Shown piece by piece: positions 46,201 to 55,750 of a stretch of DNA of 60,143 nt. Under the pieces are notes generated by a model. The model did no database searches. It was not told the DNA's origin and was given only the letters and a program-made list of their open reading frames with translations. The first letter of the stretch is position 1; each line of letters begins with the position of its first letter. Position numbers and translations under genes: made by a program. Origin of the DNA: an uncultured Lachnospiraceae bacterium. Lineage in GTDB: Bacteria; Bacillota; Clostridia; Lachnospirales; Lachnospiraceae. The stretch is taken from contig ONEK01000002.1 of assembly GCA_900316855.1 (NCBI GenBank), forward strand, positions 109,788 to 169,930, in the 5' to 3' direction.

Positions 46201-47517
46201 TCAAAAGTCCCCGTTGGGATAGACCGGCATACGGGAATATACAACCCTGCCGCCCGCAATGGTGTAATGCACCACGCCGGGCAAAGTCTGTCCGATAAAC
46301 GGTGAGTTGCCGGAGCGTGATGCGAAGGGCTCCTTCACGACCCATGTTTCGACGGGATCAAAAATAACGAGATCCGCAGGTCCGCCCTCCTCAATTCTTC
46401 CGCCGGGGAGCTGGTAATATTCCGCGGGATGAATTGTCAGGCAGGCGAGCATTTCCTGCAGAGACAGATAACCCGGTTCAACAAGATTGCGGATGGCGAG
46501 GGAGAGAGCAGTCTCCAGGCCGATCATTCCGCTGGGAGCGGCGGTTATGGGCACCTTCGCTTTCTCTTGCGCTGAATGCGGGGCGTGATCCGTTGCAATA
46601 ATCCGGATGGTTCCGTCCCGGAGTCCCTCAATAACCGCCATGCGGTCATCTTCCGTTCGGAGGGGCGGATTCACCTTGGCAAGGGATCCGCTGGTACATA
46701 CCGCTTTCTCTGTCAGGGAAAAGTGATGCGGCGTCGCTTCCGCCATGATCCGGCCGGAATGTCTTCTCGCCTGCCGAACCAGTTCCACACCTTCAGCGGT
46801 AGAAATGTGCTGGATGAGCAGCTTTGAACCGGTCTCGACAGCAGTCTGTACGTCGCGCTGTATCATGGAAATCTCTGCCATCCGGTCCGAGCCGGTAATT
46901 CCCAGCTGTGCGGCGGCAATTCCTCCTGCGTTGATTCCGTTTTCCGCGATATACTGCGGATTCTCCTCGTGAAGGCTGACCGGCACATCCAGGTCACGTG
47001 CCTTCAGAAGTGCCGCTCTGAGCAGCAGGGAATCCATTACCGGACGGCCGTCGTCGGTGAACACAACGGCACCCGCTTCCTTCAGGGCTTCGAAATCGCT
47101 CAGTTCCTTCCCCTGCATTCCCTTTGACACATTTGCCGCACTGTAGAGGTGAATCTTCTCCTTCTGTGCCCGGGTCAGAACGTCTTTAAGGACTGCCGGC
47201 GTGTCGATGGGCGGACGGGTATTCGCCATCATGATAATACTGGTGTAACCTCCTCTTGCAGCGGCGAGTGAGCCGGTATGCAGATCCTCCTTATAAGTGA
47301 ACCCGGGATCCCGGAAATGAGAATGGGTATCAATGAGACCGGGGGCTGTAACGCACCCCTTTGCATCGATCGTGACGAGATCCGGAACATCGCCGGCGGA
47401 GGCGTCAAAGATCGTATCGGCAATCTTCAGGATCCGGTCTTTGCCAATCAGCAGATCCTTCCCGGCATCCAGACCGGAAGCCGGATCGATGACCCTGCTG
47501 TTTTTGATCAGAAGCAT
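46201..47517 (-). CDS. pyrC: Dihydroorotase
   Basis: Zinc amidohydrolase of pyrimidine synthesis that closes carbamoyl-aspartate to dihydroorotate. Class I motifs: DTHSHFRDPG (residues 58-67), the ANTRPP block (about 99) and ATDHAPHS (about 305). Length is 438 aa. AGGAGAG precedes ATG 47517. It is divergent from plsC-pyrK-pyrD. Confidence 0.95.
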   Translation of the reverse strand: MLLIKNSRVIDPASGLDAGKDLLIGKDRILKIADTIFDASAGDVPDLVTIDAKGCVTAPGLIDTHSHFRDPGFTYKEDLHTGSLAAARGGYTSIIMMANTRPPIDTPAVLKDVLTRAQKEKIHLYSAANVSKGMQGKELSDFEALKEAGAVVFTDDGRPVMDSLLLRAALLKARDLDVPVSLHEENPQYIAENGINAGGIAAAQLGITGSDRMAEISMIQRDVQTAVETGSKLLIQHISTAEGVELVRQARRHSGRIMAEATPHHFSLTEKAVCTSGSLAKVNPPLRTEDDRMAVIEGLRDGTIRIIATDHAPHSAQEKAKVPITAAPSGMIGLETALSLAIRNLVEPGYLSLQEMLACLTIHPAEYYQLPGGRIEEGGPADLVIFDPVETWVVKEPFASRSGNSPFIGQTLPGVVHYTIAGGRVVYSRMPVYPNGDF

Positions 47518-47714
47518 CTGAACTCTCCTCTCTGGTTTTCAGAATCCGAGCCCGCGATGAAAACAGGACGCATAAACCGCCCTCCGGGCATGTTGTACCT
47601 TACGGAGGTATTGTAGCATGAATGGAAGGCGAAACCGGAGCGCAGCGGTTGGGAATTCCATGCTAGAATAGTGGAAGCATTGCGATTGGGATCATTCCCG
47701 GAAGGACAATTCTC

Positions 47715-48455
47715 ATGGGTTATATTCGTGCGTTCTTTACACTTCTTGCCGCCGTTGTCTGGTTTGTGATCTCCCTGCCCTGTGCCCTCGTGGTCCTGAT
47801 TCTCAACAGGATATCCGCAAAGAGTGCGGACCGCTTCGTATATCCGTTCGTCCGGCTCGGACTCCGGATGGTTGCCGGGGCAACGGGCTGCCGGATTGCG
47901 ATCCGCGGGCGTGAGAACCTGCCGGAGGGAGCGGCACTCTATGTTTCCAATCACCGCTCCATATTTGATGTGATCTTCTTCCTGCCGCTGATTCACGGCA
48001 CATGGTCCCCGGTTGCTAAGAAGGAGCTTGCCCGGATCGGGATTCTGCGCTTCTGGATGAACCGGGTACATACGCTTTTTCTGGACCGCACAGATCTCAG
48101 GGCAGGTGTGAAGATGGTGACGGATGCTGTTAACCTTCTGAAGGACGATACGTCTGTTTATATCTGTCCGGAAGGAACCCGCAACCATACGGAGGGTACC
48201 CTGCTGGAATTTAAGGGGGGAAGCTTCAAGATTGCCATCAGGGCAGGCGCACCGGTTGTTCCCGTCACCATGATCGGGACAGGAGACGTCTTTGAGGATC
48301 ATTTCCCGAAGGTGCGCGCCCGGAACGTCACCATTGTAATCGATCCCCCGATTGAGACGAAGGATCTTTCCATTGCGGCGCGCAGGGAATTGCACGAAAG
48401 AGTACGCGCGCTCATTCAGTCACATCTGGATGAGGCGAAGGAGATTTCAGCATGA
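47715..48455 (+). CDS. plsC: 1-acyl-sn-glycerol-3-phosphate acyltransferase
   Basis: Makes phosphatidic acid for membrane lipids. A hydrophobic N-terminus (about residues 5-30) anchors it. NHRSIFD (about residue 78, the HX4D catalytic motif) and EGTRNHTEG (about 155) are canonical. Length is 246 aa. It overlaps pyrK by 4 bp and starts a group of four genes. Divergent from pyrC with a 197-bp gap where a -10-like TAGAAT (near 47664) is visible. Confidence 0.93.
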   Translation: MGYIRAFFTLLAAVVWFVISLPCALVVLILNRISAKSADRFVYPFVRLGLRMVAGATGCRIAIRGRENLPEGAALYVSNHRSIFDVIFFLPLIHGTWSPVAKKELARIGILRFWMNRVHTLFLDRTDLRAGVKMVTDAVNLLKDDTSVYICPEGTRNHTEGTLLEFKGGSFKIAIRAGAPVVPVTMIGTGDVFEDHFPKVRARNVTIVIDPPIETKDLSIAARRELHERVRALIQSHLDEAKEISA

Positions 48456-49267
48456 AGACAAAACAGACGCTGCGGGTCAGATCGCAGAAGGAGATCGCGG
48501 ACGGAATATTTGATCTTCGCCTCCAATACACGGACAGGGACAGAATCCCGGATAACGTGCTGCCCGGCCAGTTTGTGAATGTTTATCCACGGGATGCCTC
48601 GGCACTCCTTCCCCGGCCGATTTCCATCTGCGGCTTTGAGAGGCAGGAAGGAATCCTCCGCCTCGTCTACCGCAGAGTCGGAAAAGGTACGGCGGAATTT
48701 TCGCGGCTGGCAGAAGGGGATTTTCTGGATGTGCTGGGAATACTTGGGAATGGCTATGATCCTGCCGTCCTTGCCGGCCGAAATGTTTTGCTGATCGGCG
48801 GGGGAATCGGCGCGCCGCCTCTGCTGGGTCTGGCAAAGCGGCTAGCGGCACAGGAGAGGCAGGAGGGGAAGGGAAGCGTCACGTCAGTATTGGGCTATCG
48901 GACAGACGATTTGTTCCTGAAGGAGGAATTTGAAGCCTGCGGCCGTGTGATCGCTGCCACTGATGACGGCACGGCAGGATTTCACGGGAATGTGGTATCG
49001 GCTGCAGCAGCTGTGTTCCCGGCAGGCGGAAGCATCGATGCCGTATGCGCCTGCGGACCGCTCCCCATGCTGCGCGGGGTAAAGCAGCTCGCCAGGAAGC
49101 TGCGGGCTACCTGTTACGTCTCCCTGGAAGAGCGCATGGCCTGCGGGGTAGGCGCCTGCCTTGGCTGCGTTACCAGGACAACCGGCACCGATGAGCACTC
49201 GCATGTGCGCAATGCGCGGGTCTGCACAGAGGGACCGGTATTCAACGCGGAGGAGGTGGAACTGTGA
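48452..49267 (+). CDS. pyrK: Dihydroorotate dehydrogenase electron-transfer subunit
   Basis: FAD and [2Fe-2S] subunit of the class 1B enzyme, passing electrons from PyrD to NAD+. LPRPISICGF is the FAD site, GGGIGAPPLLGLAK the NAD site, and CGVGACLGC...VCTEGPVF near the C-terminus supplies the four cluster cysteines. Length is 271 aa. It overlaps plsC and pyrD by 4 bp each. Confidence 0.95.
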   Translation: MKTKQTLRVRSQKEIADGIFDLRLQYTDRDRIPDNVLPGQFVNVYPRDASALLPRPISICGFERQEGILRLVYRRVGKGTAEFSRLAEGDFLDVLGILGNGYDPAVLAGRNVLLIGGGIGAPPLLGLAKRLAAQERQEGKGSVTSVLGYRTDDLFLKEEFEACGRVIAATDDGTAGFHGNVVSAAAAVFPAGGSIDAVCACGPLPMLRGVKQLARKLRATCYVSLEERMACGVGACLGCVTRTTGTDEHSHVRNARVCTEGPVFNAEEVEL

Positions 49268-50184
49268 AAACCGTGACAGACCTTTCCGTAAATATTGCGG
49301 GAGTGACTCTGAAAAATCCTGTCATGACCGCTTCCGGAACATTCGGCTCCGGAATGGAATATTCCGAATTCGTCGATCTGAATCACCTCGGCGCGGTTGT
49401 CACGAAGGGAGTATCCAATGTCCCGTGGGAGGGCAATCCGACCCCGCGGATCGCCGAGGTTTACGGAGGCATGCTCAATGCGATCGGACTGCAGAATCCA
49501 GGCGTGGATGTCTTCATTGAGCGTGACCTCGCATTCCTTGAGCAGTTTGATGCGAGGGTAATTGTCAATGTCTGCGGCCGCAGTATACAGGACTATCTGG
49601 ACGTCGTGGATCGGCTGGGAGATGAGAAGCGGGTTGACCTCCTGGAGATCAATGTTTCCTGTCCTAATGTGAAGGAGGGAGCGATTGCCTTCGGGACCAG
49701 GGCCGACAGCCTGTATGACATCACGAACAGAATTAAGAAGATCGCCAAACAGCCGGTGATTATGAAACTGACACCCAATGTCACCTCCATTCCGGAAATG
49801 GCGAAGGCAGCGGAAGCAGCGGGTGCGGACGGGATTTCCCTCATCAATACCATCACTGGCATGAAGATTGATGTGGAGCGGCAGCGCTTTATTCTGGCCA
49901 ATAAGACGGGCGGCCTGTCCGGCCCCGCCATTCATCCTGTGGCCGTGCGGATGGTGTATGAGGCGAGCCATGCGGTGAACATTCCCGTCATCGGGATGGG
50001 AGGCATCAGCTGCTGGCAGGATGCCGTGGAAATGATGCTTGCAGGAGCGAGCGCGGTCGCAGTGGGAGCCGCTAATTTCCACAATCCCTATGCGACGCAG
50101 GAAATACTGGATGGAATGACGGACTACTGCAGGCGGCACCAGGTAACGGCAATCCGTGACCTGACCGGCGGGGTGGATGACTGA
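49264..50184 (+). CDS. pyrD: Dihydroorotate dehydrogenase, class 1B catalytic subunit
   Basis: Oxidises dihydroorotate to orotate with FMN. PVMTASGTFGSGMEY and the catalytic Cys in EINVSCPNVKEG (about residue 130) define the class 1B enzyme. Length is 306 aa. The start GTG 49264 overlaps the pyrK stop; ispE starts one base after its stop. Confidence 0.95.
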   Translation: MKTVTDLSVNIAGVTLKNPVMTASGTFGSGMEYSEFVDLNHLGAVVTKGVSNVPWEGNPTPRIAEVYGGMLNAIGLQNPGVDVFIERDLAFLEQFDARVIVNVCGRSIQDYLDVVDRLGDEKRVDLLEINVSCPNVKEGAIAFGTRADSLYDITNRIKKIAKQPVIMKLTPNVTSIPEMAKAAEAAGADGISLINTITGMKIDVERQRFILANKTGGLSGPAIHPVAVRMVYEASHAVNIPVIGMGGISCWQDAVEMMLAGASAVAVGAANFHNPYATQEILDGMTDYCRRHQVTAIRDLTGGVDD

Positions 50185-51081
50185 ATGAATTCAATCACGG
50201 AAAAGGCGTATGGCAAACTGAATCTGTCGCTTGATGTATGCGGCAGGCGGACGGATGGATATCATCTGGTCCGCATGATCATGCAGACCGTGAATATTTT
50301 CGATACGGTTATCCTTACGAAAAACGAAGGGCAGGACATTATCCTCACGACGGATTCCGGCAGGATTCCGGCAGGACCGGACAATCTCGTCGTCCGGGCG
50401 GCGCAGGTCATGCGCCGGGAGTATCATATTTCATCCGGTCTGGATATCCATCTGTCCAAGCGGATTCCCATAGCCGCGGGAATGGCAGGTGGTTCCGCGG
50501 ATGCCGCCGCGGTTTTCCGCGGGATGAACCGGCTGTTCTCTGCAGGAGCTTCTGCAAAACGGCTGAGGGAGCTTGCCCTGCCTCTGGGGGCGGATATTCC
50601 TTACTGTATCAGCGGCGGGACACAGCTGTGTGAAGGGATAGGAGAGATTCTGACACCGGTCCCCGGTATGCCGGACTGCGGCCTCATCGTTGTGAAGCCG
50701 GATCTGGATGTTTCTACAGGATGGGTATATAAAGCGTTTGATTCGATTCCGGAGGATGAGCTGCACCACCCGGATGTGGGCGGCATGGCGGACGCCATCC
50801 GGAGGGGAGACCTGCCGGGGATTGCCGGCAGACTGGGCAATGTACTGGAGCAGAAGACCGGCGCGGAATATCCCGTCATCGGGGAACTGGAGAACTTCCT
50901 TCTGCAGCACGGGGCCATGGGGAGCATCATGACCGGCTCCGGGCCAACGGTTTTTGCCCTCTTTGACGGGAAAGCTGCAGCACATGAGACGTTTCTTGCA
51001 CTCTCGGCTGTTCCGGCATACATGTCCTTCCGGAAATTTGAGACGGAGTTCACCTGTCAGATGCCTGCCGCTGAGTCATAG
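50185..51081 (+). CDS. ispE: 4-diphosphocytidyl-2-C-methyl-D-erythritol kinase
   Basis: GHMP kinase of the MEP isoprenoid pathway. YGKLNLSLDVCGRRTDGYH at the N-terminus, the ATP loop IPIAAGMAGGSADAAA (about residue 95) and the C-terminal MTGSGPTVFALF are diagnostic. Length is 298 aa. It directly abuts pyrD, so it is expressed with the plsC-pyrKD group although unrelated in pathway. Confidence 0.94.
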   Translation: MNSITEKAYGKLNLSLDVCGRRTDGYHLVRMIMQTVNIFDTVILTKNEGQDIILTTDSGRIPAGPDNLVVRAAQVMRREYHISSGLDIHLSKRIPIAAGMAGGSADAAAVFRGMNRLFSAGASAKRLRELALPLGADIPYCISGGTQLCEGIGEILTPVPGMPDCGLIVVKPDLDVSTGWVYKAFDSIPEDELHHPDVGGMADAIRRGDLPGIAGRLGNVLEQKTGAEYPVIGELENFLLQHGAMGSIMTGSGPTVFALFDGKAAAHETFLALSAVPAYMSFRKFETEFTCQMPAAES

Positions 51082-51083
51082 AT

Positions 51084-51551
51084 TTATTCTGCGTGACCTG
51101 CTTTTCTTACCCTGTCAACAAGACGGCTCCAGGCTGTGGATTTCTTCTGCGGCGTCTCGATCTTCTGACCGTGGGAACCCTTGACATCCACGATATAAAT
51201 GCCGCTAACCATTGCCTTGACCTCACGCTTTACGGGAATGAGCGGATAGATCTTTTCATCCGCGACGAGGTTCAGGATCTGCGGACCGACCTTGGCCTTT
51301 ACAATCGGAAGCTTCGCGCGGCGCAGATACTTCGGGGTCGAATCAATGACCGCCTGCGGCAGACCGGCTTCCTTCAGCTTCATCCGCTTCTTGTCAATAA
51401 TGAGCATAGTCACAGACTGCTTGGTCTTTGCGATCTGTTCCTCCTGCTGCGCCTGCTGCTTCTGCATCCGCTTGCCCAGAAAATAAAGCGCAATGATAAC
51501 CGCGACAAGAATGGCGAGAATTATGATAAAAACAATGGTTCCTGTACTCAA
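51084..51551 (-). CDS. Conserved membrane-anchored protein of unknown function
   Basis: Function not recognised. One N-terminal membrane helix (GTIVFIIILAILVAVIIALY) is followed by a short Gln-rich coiled coil and a basic soluble domain with TMLIIDKKRMKLKEAG and VKGSHGQKIETPQKK. I recall similar proteins in Lachnospiraceae but no described role. The likely start is TTG 51551 (155 aa), because GGAGGAAG lies 5 nt upstream and the membrane helix begins there; the longer frame to 51785 would overlap the divergent lipoprotein gene. Confidence 0.75.
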   Translation of the reverse strand: MSTGTIVFIIILAILVAVIIALYFLGKRMQKQQAQQEEQIAKTKQSVTMLIIDKKRMKLKEAGLPQAVIDSTPKYLRRAKLPIVKAKVGPQILNLVADEKIYPLIPVKREVKAMVSGIYIVDVKGSHGQKIETPQKKSTAWSRLVDRVRKAGHAE

Positions 51552-51714
51552 TGCAACTTCCTCCGGATTCTCAGAAAACTGCTCCCATTTTAGCATCGAA
51601 CCATGAAAAAGCATAGGAGCAAAAAGTACTTTAAGACACCTGAGGGGTGTGCTAAGATAAATTTTACTGTGGGCGGTTTTTCGCCTGCAAGAGGAGAAAG
51701 GAAATATTAATATT

Positions 51715-52881
51715 ATGAGAAAACAGTTCATTTCCCTTGCTCTCGCAGCCGTCATGACGGTTGCACTCTCTGCGTGCGGCAGCAAGGATCCGGCTTATCT
51801 CTCCGGCATCAGGGCAGAGGACTATGTCGACGTTGCAGATTATTCCAGTATCCCTGTGGAAGAGGCGGCGCCCAGCGTTTCGGATGATTATCTCGATATG
51901 TACATTCAGTATCAGCTGTCCATGAATGCCACGAATGAGGAAGTTACAGACCGGGATACCGTACAGGACGGAGACATTGTCAATATCGATTACACCGGCA
52001 CCAAGGACGGAAAGGAATTTGACGGAGGCAGTGCAGCCGGATACGACCTGACCATCGGCTCCGGCTCGTTTATCGACGGATTTGAAGACGGACTCATCGG
52101 ACACAAGGTCGGTGAGACAGTGAAGCTGAATCTGAAATTTCCGGACGATTATTCCAATACGGAGCTTGCCGGTGCCGCGGTTGTCTTCACCGTGAAGATT
52201 AATAAAATCGAACAGCGTGTCACGCCGGAGCTGACGGATGAGTTTGCCGCCAGCCAGAATATTACCGGTGTGTCCACGGTTGAGGATTACCGGAATTACT
52301 GTCGTGAAACGCTGATGAAGCAGGCGCAGTCCTCGTACGACAGTGATGTGCAGTCACAGATCATCAAATATATGGTGGACAACAGCACGTTCAAACAGGA
52401 TCCCCCGACCGAGATGGTGGAGCGCATGAACACCTCGTTTACGGATACCTTTACCGCTTACGCGGGCCAGTACGGCATGAAGCTCAGCGATTTCATGGCC
52501 GCACAGGGCTCTGATTCCGATAACTACGAGCAGGATATCAGGGACATGGCGACGGACACTGCGAAGGAATATCTGATCATGCAGGTTATTGCGGACCGGG
52601 AGGACCTTAATGTTTCCAAACGGGACCTGAATACGGCACTTTCTACGGAGGCTGCCCAGAACGGCTATTCCAGTGTCAGCGATTTCAAGAAGGATCAGGA
52701 TCTCGAAGCCTACAGGGAATATCTGATGGTGCAGAACGTTCTGAAGTTCCTGCAGAAGAAGGCGGACGTTACCGAGCCCTCCGACAGCGCATCCACGGAA
52801 TCCGCAGCCGGGACGGACAGCACGGAAGCATCGACGGAGGATTCTGCGGCAGTGGCATCCACGGAATCTGCGTCACAGTAA
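51715..52881 (+). CDS. Trigger-factor-like FKBP lipoprotein
   Basis: Exported lipoprotein with a signal peptide and lipobox LSAC (Cys about residue 21). An FKBP-type peptidyl-prolyl isomerase domain follows (about residues 78-165, DGDIVNIDYTGTKDGKEFDGG), then a trigger-factor-like C-terminal helical domain. The last 40 residues are a Ser/Thr/Ala/Glu-rich tail (SASTESAAGTDSTEAST). Length is 388 aa. Probably a folding factor outside the membrane. Ribosome site AGGAGAAAGG precedes ATG 51715. Confidence 0.9.
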   Translation: MRKQFISLALAAVMTVALSACGSKDPAYLSGIRAEDYVDVADYSSIPVEEAAPSVSDDYLDMYIQYQLSMNATNEEVTDRDTVQDGDIVNIDYTGTKDGKEFDGGSAAGYDLTIGSGSFIDGFEDGLIGHKVGETVKLNLKFPDDYSNTELAGAAVVFTVKINKIEQRVTPELTDEFAASQNITGVSTVEDYRNYCRETLMKQAQSSYDSDVQSQIIKYMVDNSTFKQDPPTEMVERMNTSFTDTFTAYAGQYGMKLSDFMAAQGSDSDNYEQDIRDMATDTAKEYLIMQVIADREDLNVSKRDLNTALSTEAAQNGYSSVSDFKKDQDLEAYREYLMVQNVLKFLQKKADVTEPSDSASTESAAGTDSTEASTEDSAAVASTESASQ

Positions 52882-52914
52882 GGACCGGAGCAATTGGAAT
52901 GACAGGAGGAACAG

Positions 52915-54318
52915 ATGAGAAAAGACTATCAGCTGGTGGAAATCAACAGCATCTTCAGTAAACCGGAGGACTATTACGACAGAACCGTCACCGTCGGAGG
53001 CTGGATCAGGAACAACCGTGATTCCAAGAATATCGGATTCATCTCCCTGGACGATGGCAGCTGCTACCGCAAACTGCAGCTGGTATATTCCTCGGAACTG
53101 ACCAATTTTACCGGGGTGGCAAAGCTCAATGTTTCGACCGCGATCCTTGCGACCGGCAGAATTGTAGCCACGCCGGAAGCCCAGCAGCCGCTGGAAATGC
53201 AGGTGGAAAAGGTGAAAATCGAGGGTGCTTCTTCCCCGGACTATCCCCTGCAGAAGAAAAGACATACGCTGGAGTACCTGCGCACCATGCCGCACCTTCG
53301 GGTCAGGACCAATACCTTTGAGGCGACGATGCGTGTGCGTTCCGTCATCGCCTACGCCATTCACAGATTCTTCCAGGAGAGGGATTTTGTCTATGTCCAC
53401 ACGCCGCTCATTACGTCTTCTGACGCCGAAGGTGCGGGCGAGATGTTTCAGGTTACCACACTGGACCTGAACGATGTTCCGAAGACGGAGGAGGGAAAGG
53501 TCGATTACAGCAGGGACTTCTTCGGCAAGCCGGTTAATCTCACGGTTTCCGGACAGCTCAATGTCGAGACTTATGCCTTCGCGTTCCGCAATGTATATAC
53601 GTTCGGCCCGACCTTCCGCGCCGAGAAGTCCAACACCACCCGTCACGCTGCGGAGTTCTGGATGATCGAGCCTGAGATGTGCTTTGCGGATCTGGAGGAT
53701 GACATGGAATGCATGGAGGACATGCTGAAATATGTGATCAGCTATGTCCTGGAGCACTGCCCGGAGGAGATGGCCTTCTTCAACCAGTTTATTGAAAAAG
53801 GTCTCATCGAGCGCCTGCAGCATGTTGTGAACTCCGATTTCGGCAGAATCACCTACACAGATGCCGTGAAGGAGCTGGAAAAGCATCAGGATGAGTTTGA
53901 GAACAGGGTTTACTGGGGCTGTGACCTGCAGACCGAGCACGAGAGGTATCTGACGGAAAAGGTATTTAAGAGGCCGGTTTTTGTCACAGATTACCCGAAG
54001 GAAATCAAAGCATTCTACATGAAGCTGAACGCTGACGGGAAGACGGTCGCTGCGTGCGACTGTCTCGTTCCCGGGATCGGGGAAATCATCGGGGGTTCCG
54101 AGAGGGAGAACAATCTTGAAATCCTGGAAAACCGCATGGACGAGCTCCATATGAACAAGGACGAGTACCAGTTCTATCTGGATCTGCGCAGATACGGAAG
54201 CGTACGGCATGCGGGATTCGGTCTGGGATTTGAGAGGGCAGTGATGTATATCACGGGTATGGAGAACATCCGTGATGTCCTGCCGTTCCCGAGGACTGTA
54301 GGCACCTGCGAGCTTTAA
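52915..54318 (+). CDS. asnS: Asparagine--tRNA ligase
   Basis: Class IIb synthetase. An OB-fold anticodon domain ([19 protein letters not shown], residues 25-43) precedes the class II catalytic core with the motif 2 region [20 protein letters not shown] and motif 3 [12 protein letters not shown] near the C-terminus. Length is 467 aa; AsnS rather than AspS or LysS by the catalytic loop. AGGAGG precedes ATG 52915. Confidence 0.95.
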   Translation: MRKDYQLVEINSIFSKPEDYYDRTVTVGGWIRNNRDSKNIGFISLDDGSCYRKLQLVYSSELTNFTGVAKLNVSTAILATGRIVATPEAQQPLEMQVEKVKIEGASSPDYPLQKKRHTLEYLRTMPHLRVRTNTFEATMRVRSVIAYAIHRFFQERDFVYVHTPLITSSDAEGAGEMFQVTTLDLNDVPKTEEGKVDYSRDFFGKPVNLTVSGQLNVETYAFAFRNVYTFGPTFRAEKSNTTRHAAEFWMIEPEMCFADLEDDMECMEDMLKYVISYVLEHCPEEMAFFNQFIEKGLIERLQHVVNSDFGRITYTDAVKELEKHQDEFENRVYWGCDLQTEHERYLTEKVFKRPVFVTDYPKEIKAFYMKLNADGKTVAACDCLVPGIGEIIGGSERENNLEILENRMDELHMNKDEYQFYLDLRRYGSVRHAGFGLGFERAVMYITGMENIRDVLPFPRTVGTCEL

Positions 54319-54334
54319 GAGCAGTAAATTAAGT

Positions 54335-55681
54335 ATGCGGAAACATCAGTTGGAAAATAAAATCCGGACGTTTCTGTCCCGGTGCGTGCTGCCGGCAGCG
54401 CTGGCGGCGGCAGTTGCCGCAGCCCCGTCCGGCTCAGCGCTCGCTTCTTCGGTCAGCGAACTGCGTGAGCAGAAAAGGCAAACCCAGTCCGCCCTGCAGT
54501 CCGCACAGTCGAACGCTTCCTCCCTGGAGAGCGTACAGAGCGAGCTGTCCGGAGAGATGGACAGTATTAATCAGGAGTTGGTTACCAACATGGCGTCTGT
54601 CCAGATGCTGGAGGACACGATTGCCGATCTTGACCGGCAGATCGCGGAGAAGCAGGAGGAGTACGACGCTGCCAAAGCCGAGGAACAGAAGAGATACGCG
54701 GCCATGAAGGAGCGGATCCGGTTCATGTACGAGCAGGGGGACGCTACCTATGTCCAGATCCTGATGAAGGCGACATCCTTCTCGGATATTCTGAATAAAG
54801 CCGGGTACGTGCAGAACCTCTACGAGTATGACCGCCGTCTTCTGGATGAATACGAGCAGGTGAAGCAGCAGGTTGCACAGGTTCAGAGGGAGCTCGAGGA
54901 AGAAAAATCCGATCAGGAAGCTTCAAAGATCGGACTGGAAGAGGAGCAGGACAACCTGAATCAGCAGCTGGCGGATCTGCAGGAGCAGTACGGAGACATT
55001 TCGGACCAGGTTGCGAACGCGAGGGCTGAAGCGAGCCAGCTCGCTGCAAGGCTGAACGCGCAGACAGCTGCTATCTCCGCCGCGGTGGACGCGGAGGCAA
55101 AAGCTGCCGAGGCACAGCGGCAGGCAGAGGAAGCAGCAAGGCAGGCAGCGGAAGAGGCAGCAAAGGCGGCGAGTGCCCAGACAGCTTCCACAGCTGCCTC
55201 AGCAGGCAGCACGGCGGCTTCCACTGCGCAGCAGGCGGAAGGTCAGTCGGATTATGACACACAGGAATCGTCCTCCACGGATTCCGGAGAAAGCGCGGCA
55301 TCGTACAGTGCGCCGGCTGTCGATTCCAACGGTGCCACGGGATCGAGTGTGGTTGCCTACGCGGAACAGTTCGTAGGAAACCCGTATGTATACGGCGGCA
55401 ACAGCCTGACCGAGGGAACGGACTGCTCCGGCTTCACGTCTCTCGTTTACGCGCATTTCGGATACAACATCGGGCGGACCGATGTTGCGCAGCGAAGCAG
55501 CGGCGTCGAAGTGCCCTCCCTCGAAGAGGCGCAGCCGGGCGACGTGATCTGTTATCCCGGTCATGTAGCTATCTATTGCGGAAACGGCACGATTGTTCAC
55601 GCTTCGACACCGGCGACCGGCATCAAATATTCCACGGTGACCTACCGGCCGTATATCTGCATCCGCCGGATTATTAACTGA
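54335..55681 (+). CDS. NlpC/P60 (C40) peptidoglycan hydrolase with coiled-coil N-terminus
   Basis: Secreted cell-wall hydrolase. A signal sequence (about residues 17-35, rich in Ala, ending in SALAS) is followed by a long coiled coil (about 40-260), an Ala/Gln/Glu-rich linker and a C-terminal NlpC/P60 domain. Catalytic Cys364 is in GTDCSGF, His in PGHVAIY and the third polar residue in IVHAS. The architecture matches CwlO/Usp45-like D,L-endopeptidases. Length is 448 aa. The ribosome site is weak. It is 17 bp after asnS. Confidence 0.92.
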   Translation: MRKHQLENKIRTFLSRCVLPAALAAAVAAAPSGSALASSVSELREQKRQTQSALQSAQSNASSLESVQSELSGEMDSINQELVTNMASVQMLEDTIADLDRQIAEKQEEYDAAKAEEQKRYAAMKERIRFMYEQGDATYVQILMKATSFSDILNKAGYVQNLYEYDRRLLDEYEQVKQQVAQVQRELEEEKSDQEASKIGLEEEQDNLNQQLADLQEQYGDISDQVANARAEASQLAARLNAQTAAISAAVDAEAKAAEAQRQAEEAARQAAEEAAKAASAQTASTAASAGSTAASTAQQAEGQSDYDTQESSSTDSGESAASYSAPAVDSNGATGSSVVAYAEQFVGNPYVYGGNSLTEGTDCSGFTSLVYAHFGYNIGRTDVAQRSSGVEVPSLEEAQPGDVICYPGHVAIYCGNGTIVHASTPATGIKYSTVTYRPYICIRRIIN

Positions 55682-55750
55682 AGACGCTTCTGATGACACC
55701 TTTACAAACATGCCGGTATGCCCGCCTTCATGCGGACAGGAAAGGACAAC

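Noticed and set aside
47518..47714. PyrR attenuator for pyrC or plsC-pyrKD
   Set aside because: No PyrR-binding anti-antiterminator sequence or terminator pair could be found in the divergent gap.
54961..55224. Ala-rich repeats in the NlpC/P60 gene as a separate repeat element
   Set aside because: They encode the coiled coil and linker of the hydrolase, a normal feature of these proteins.
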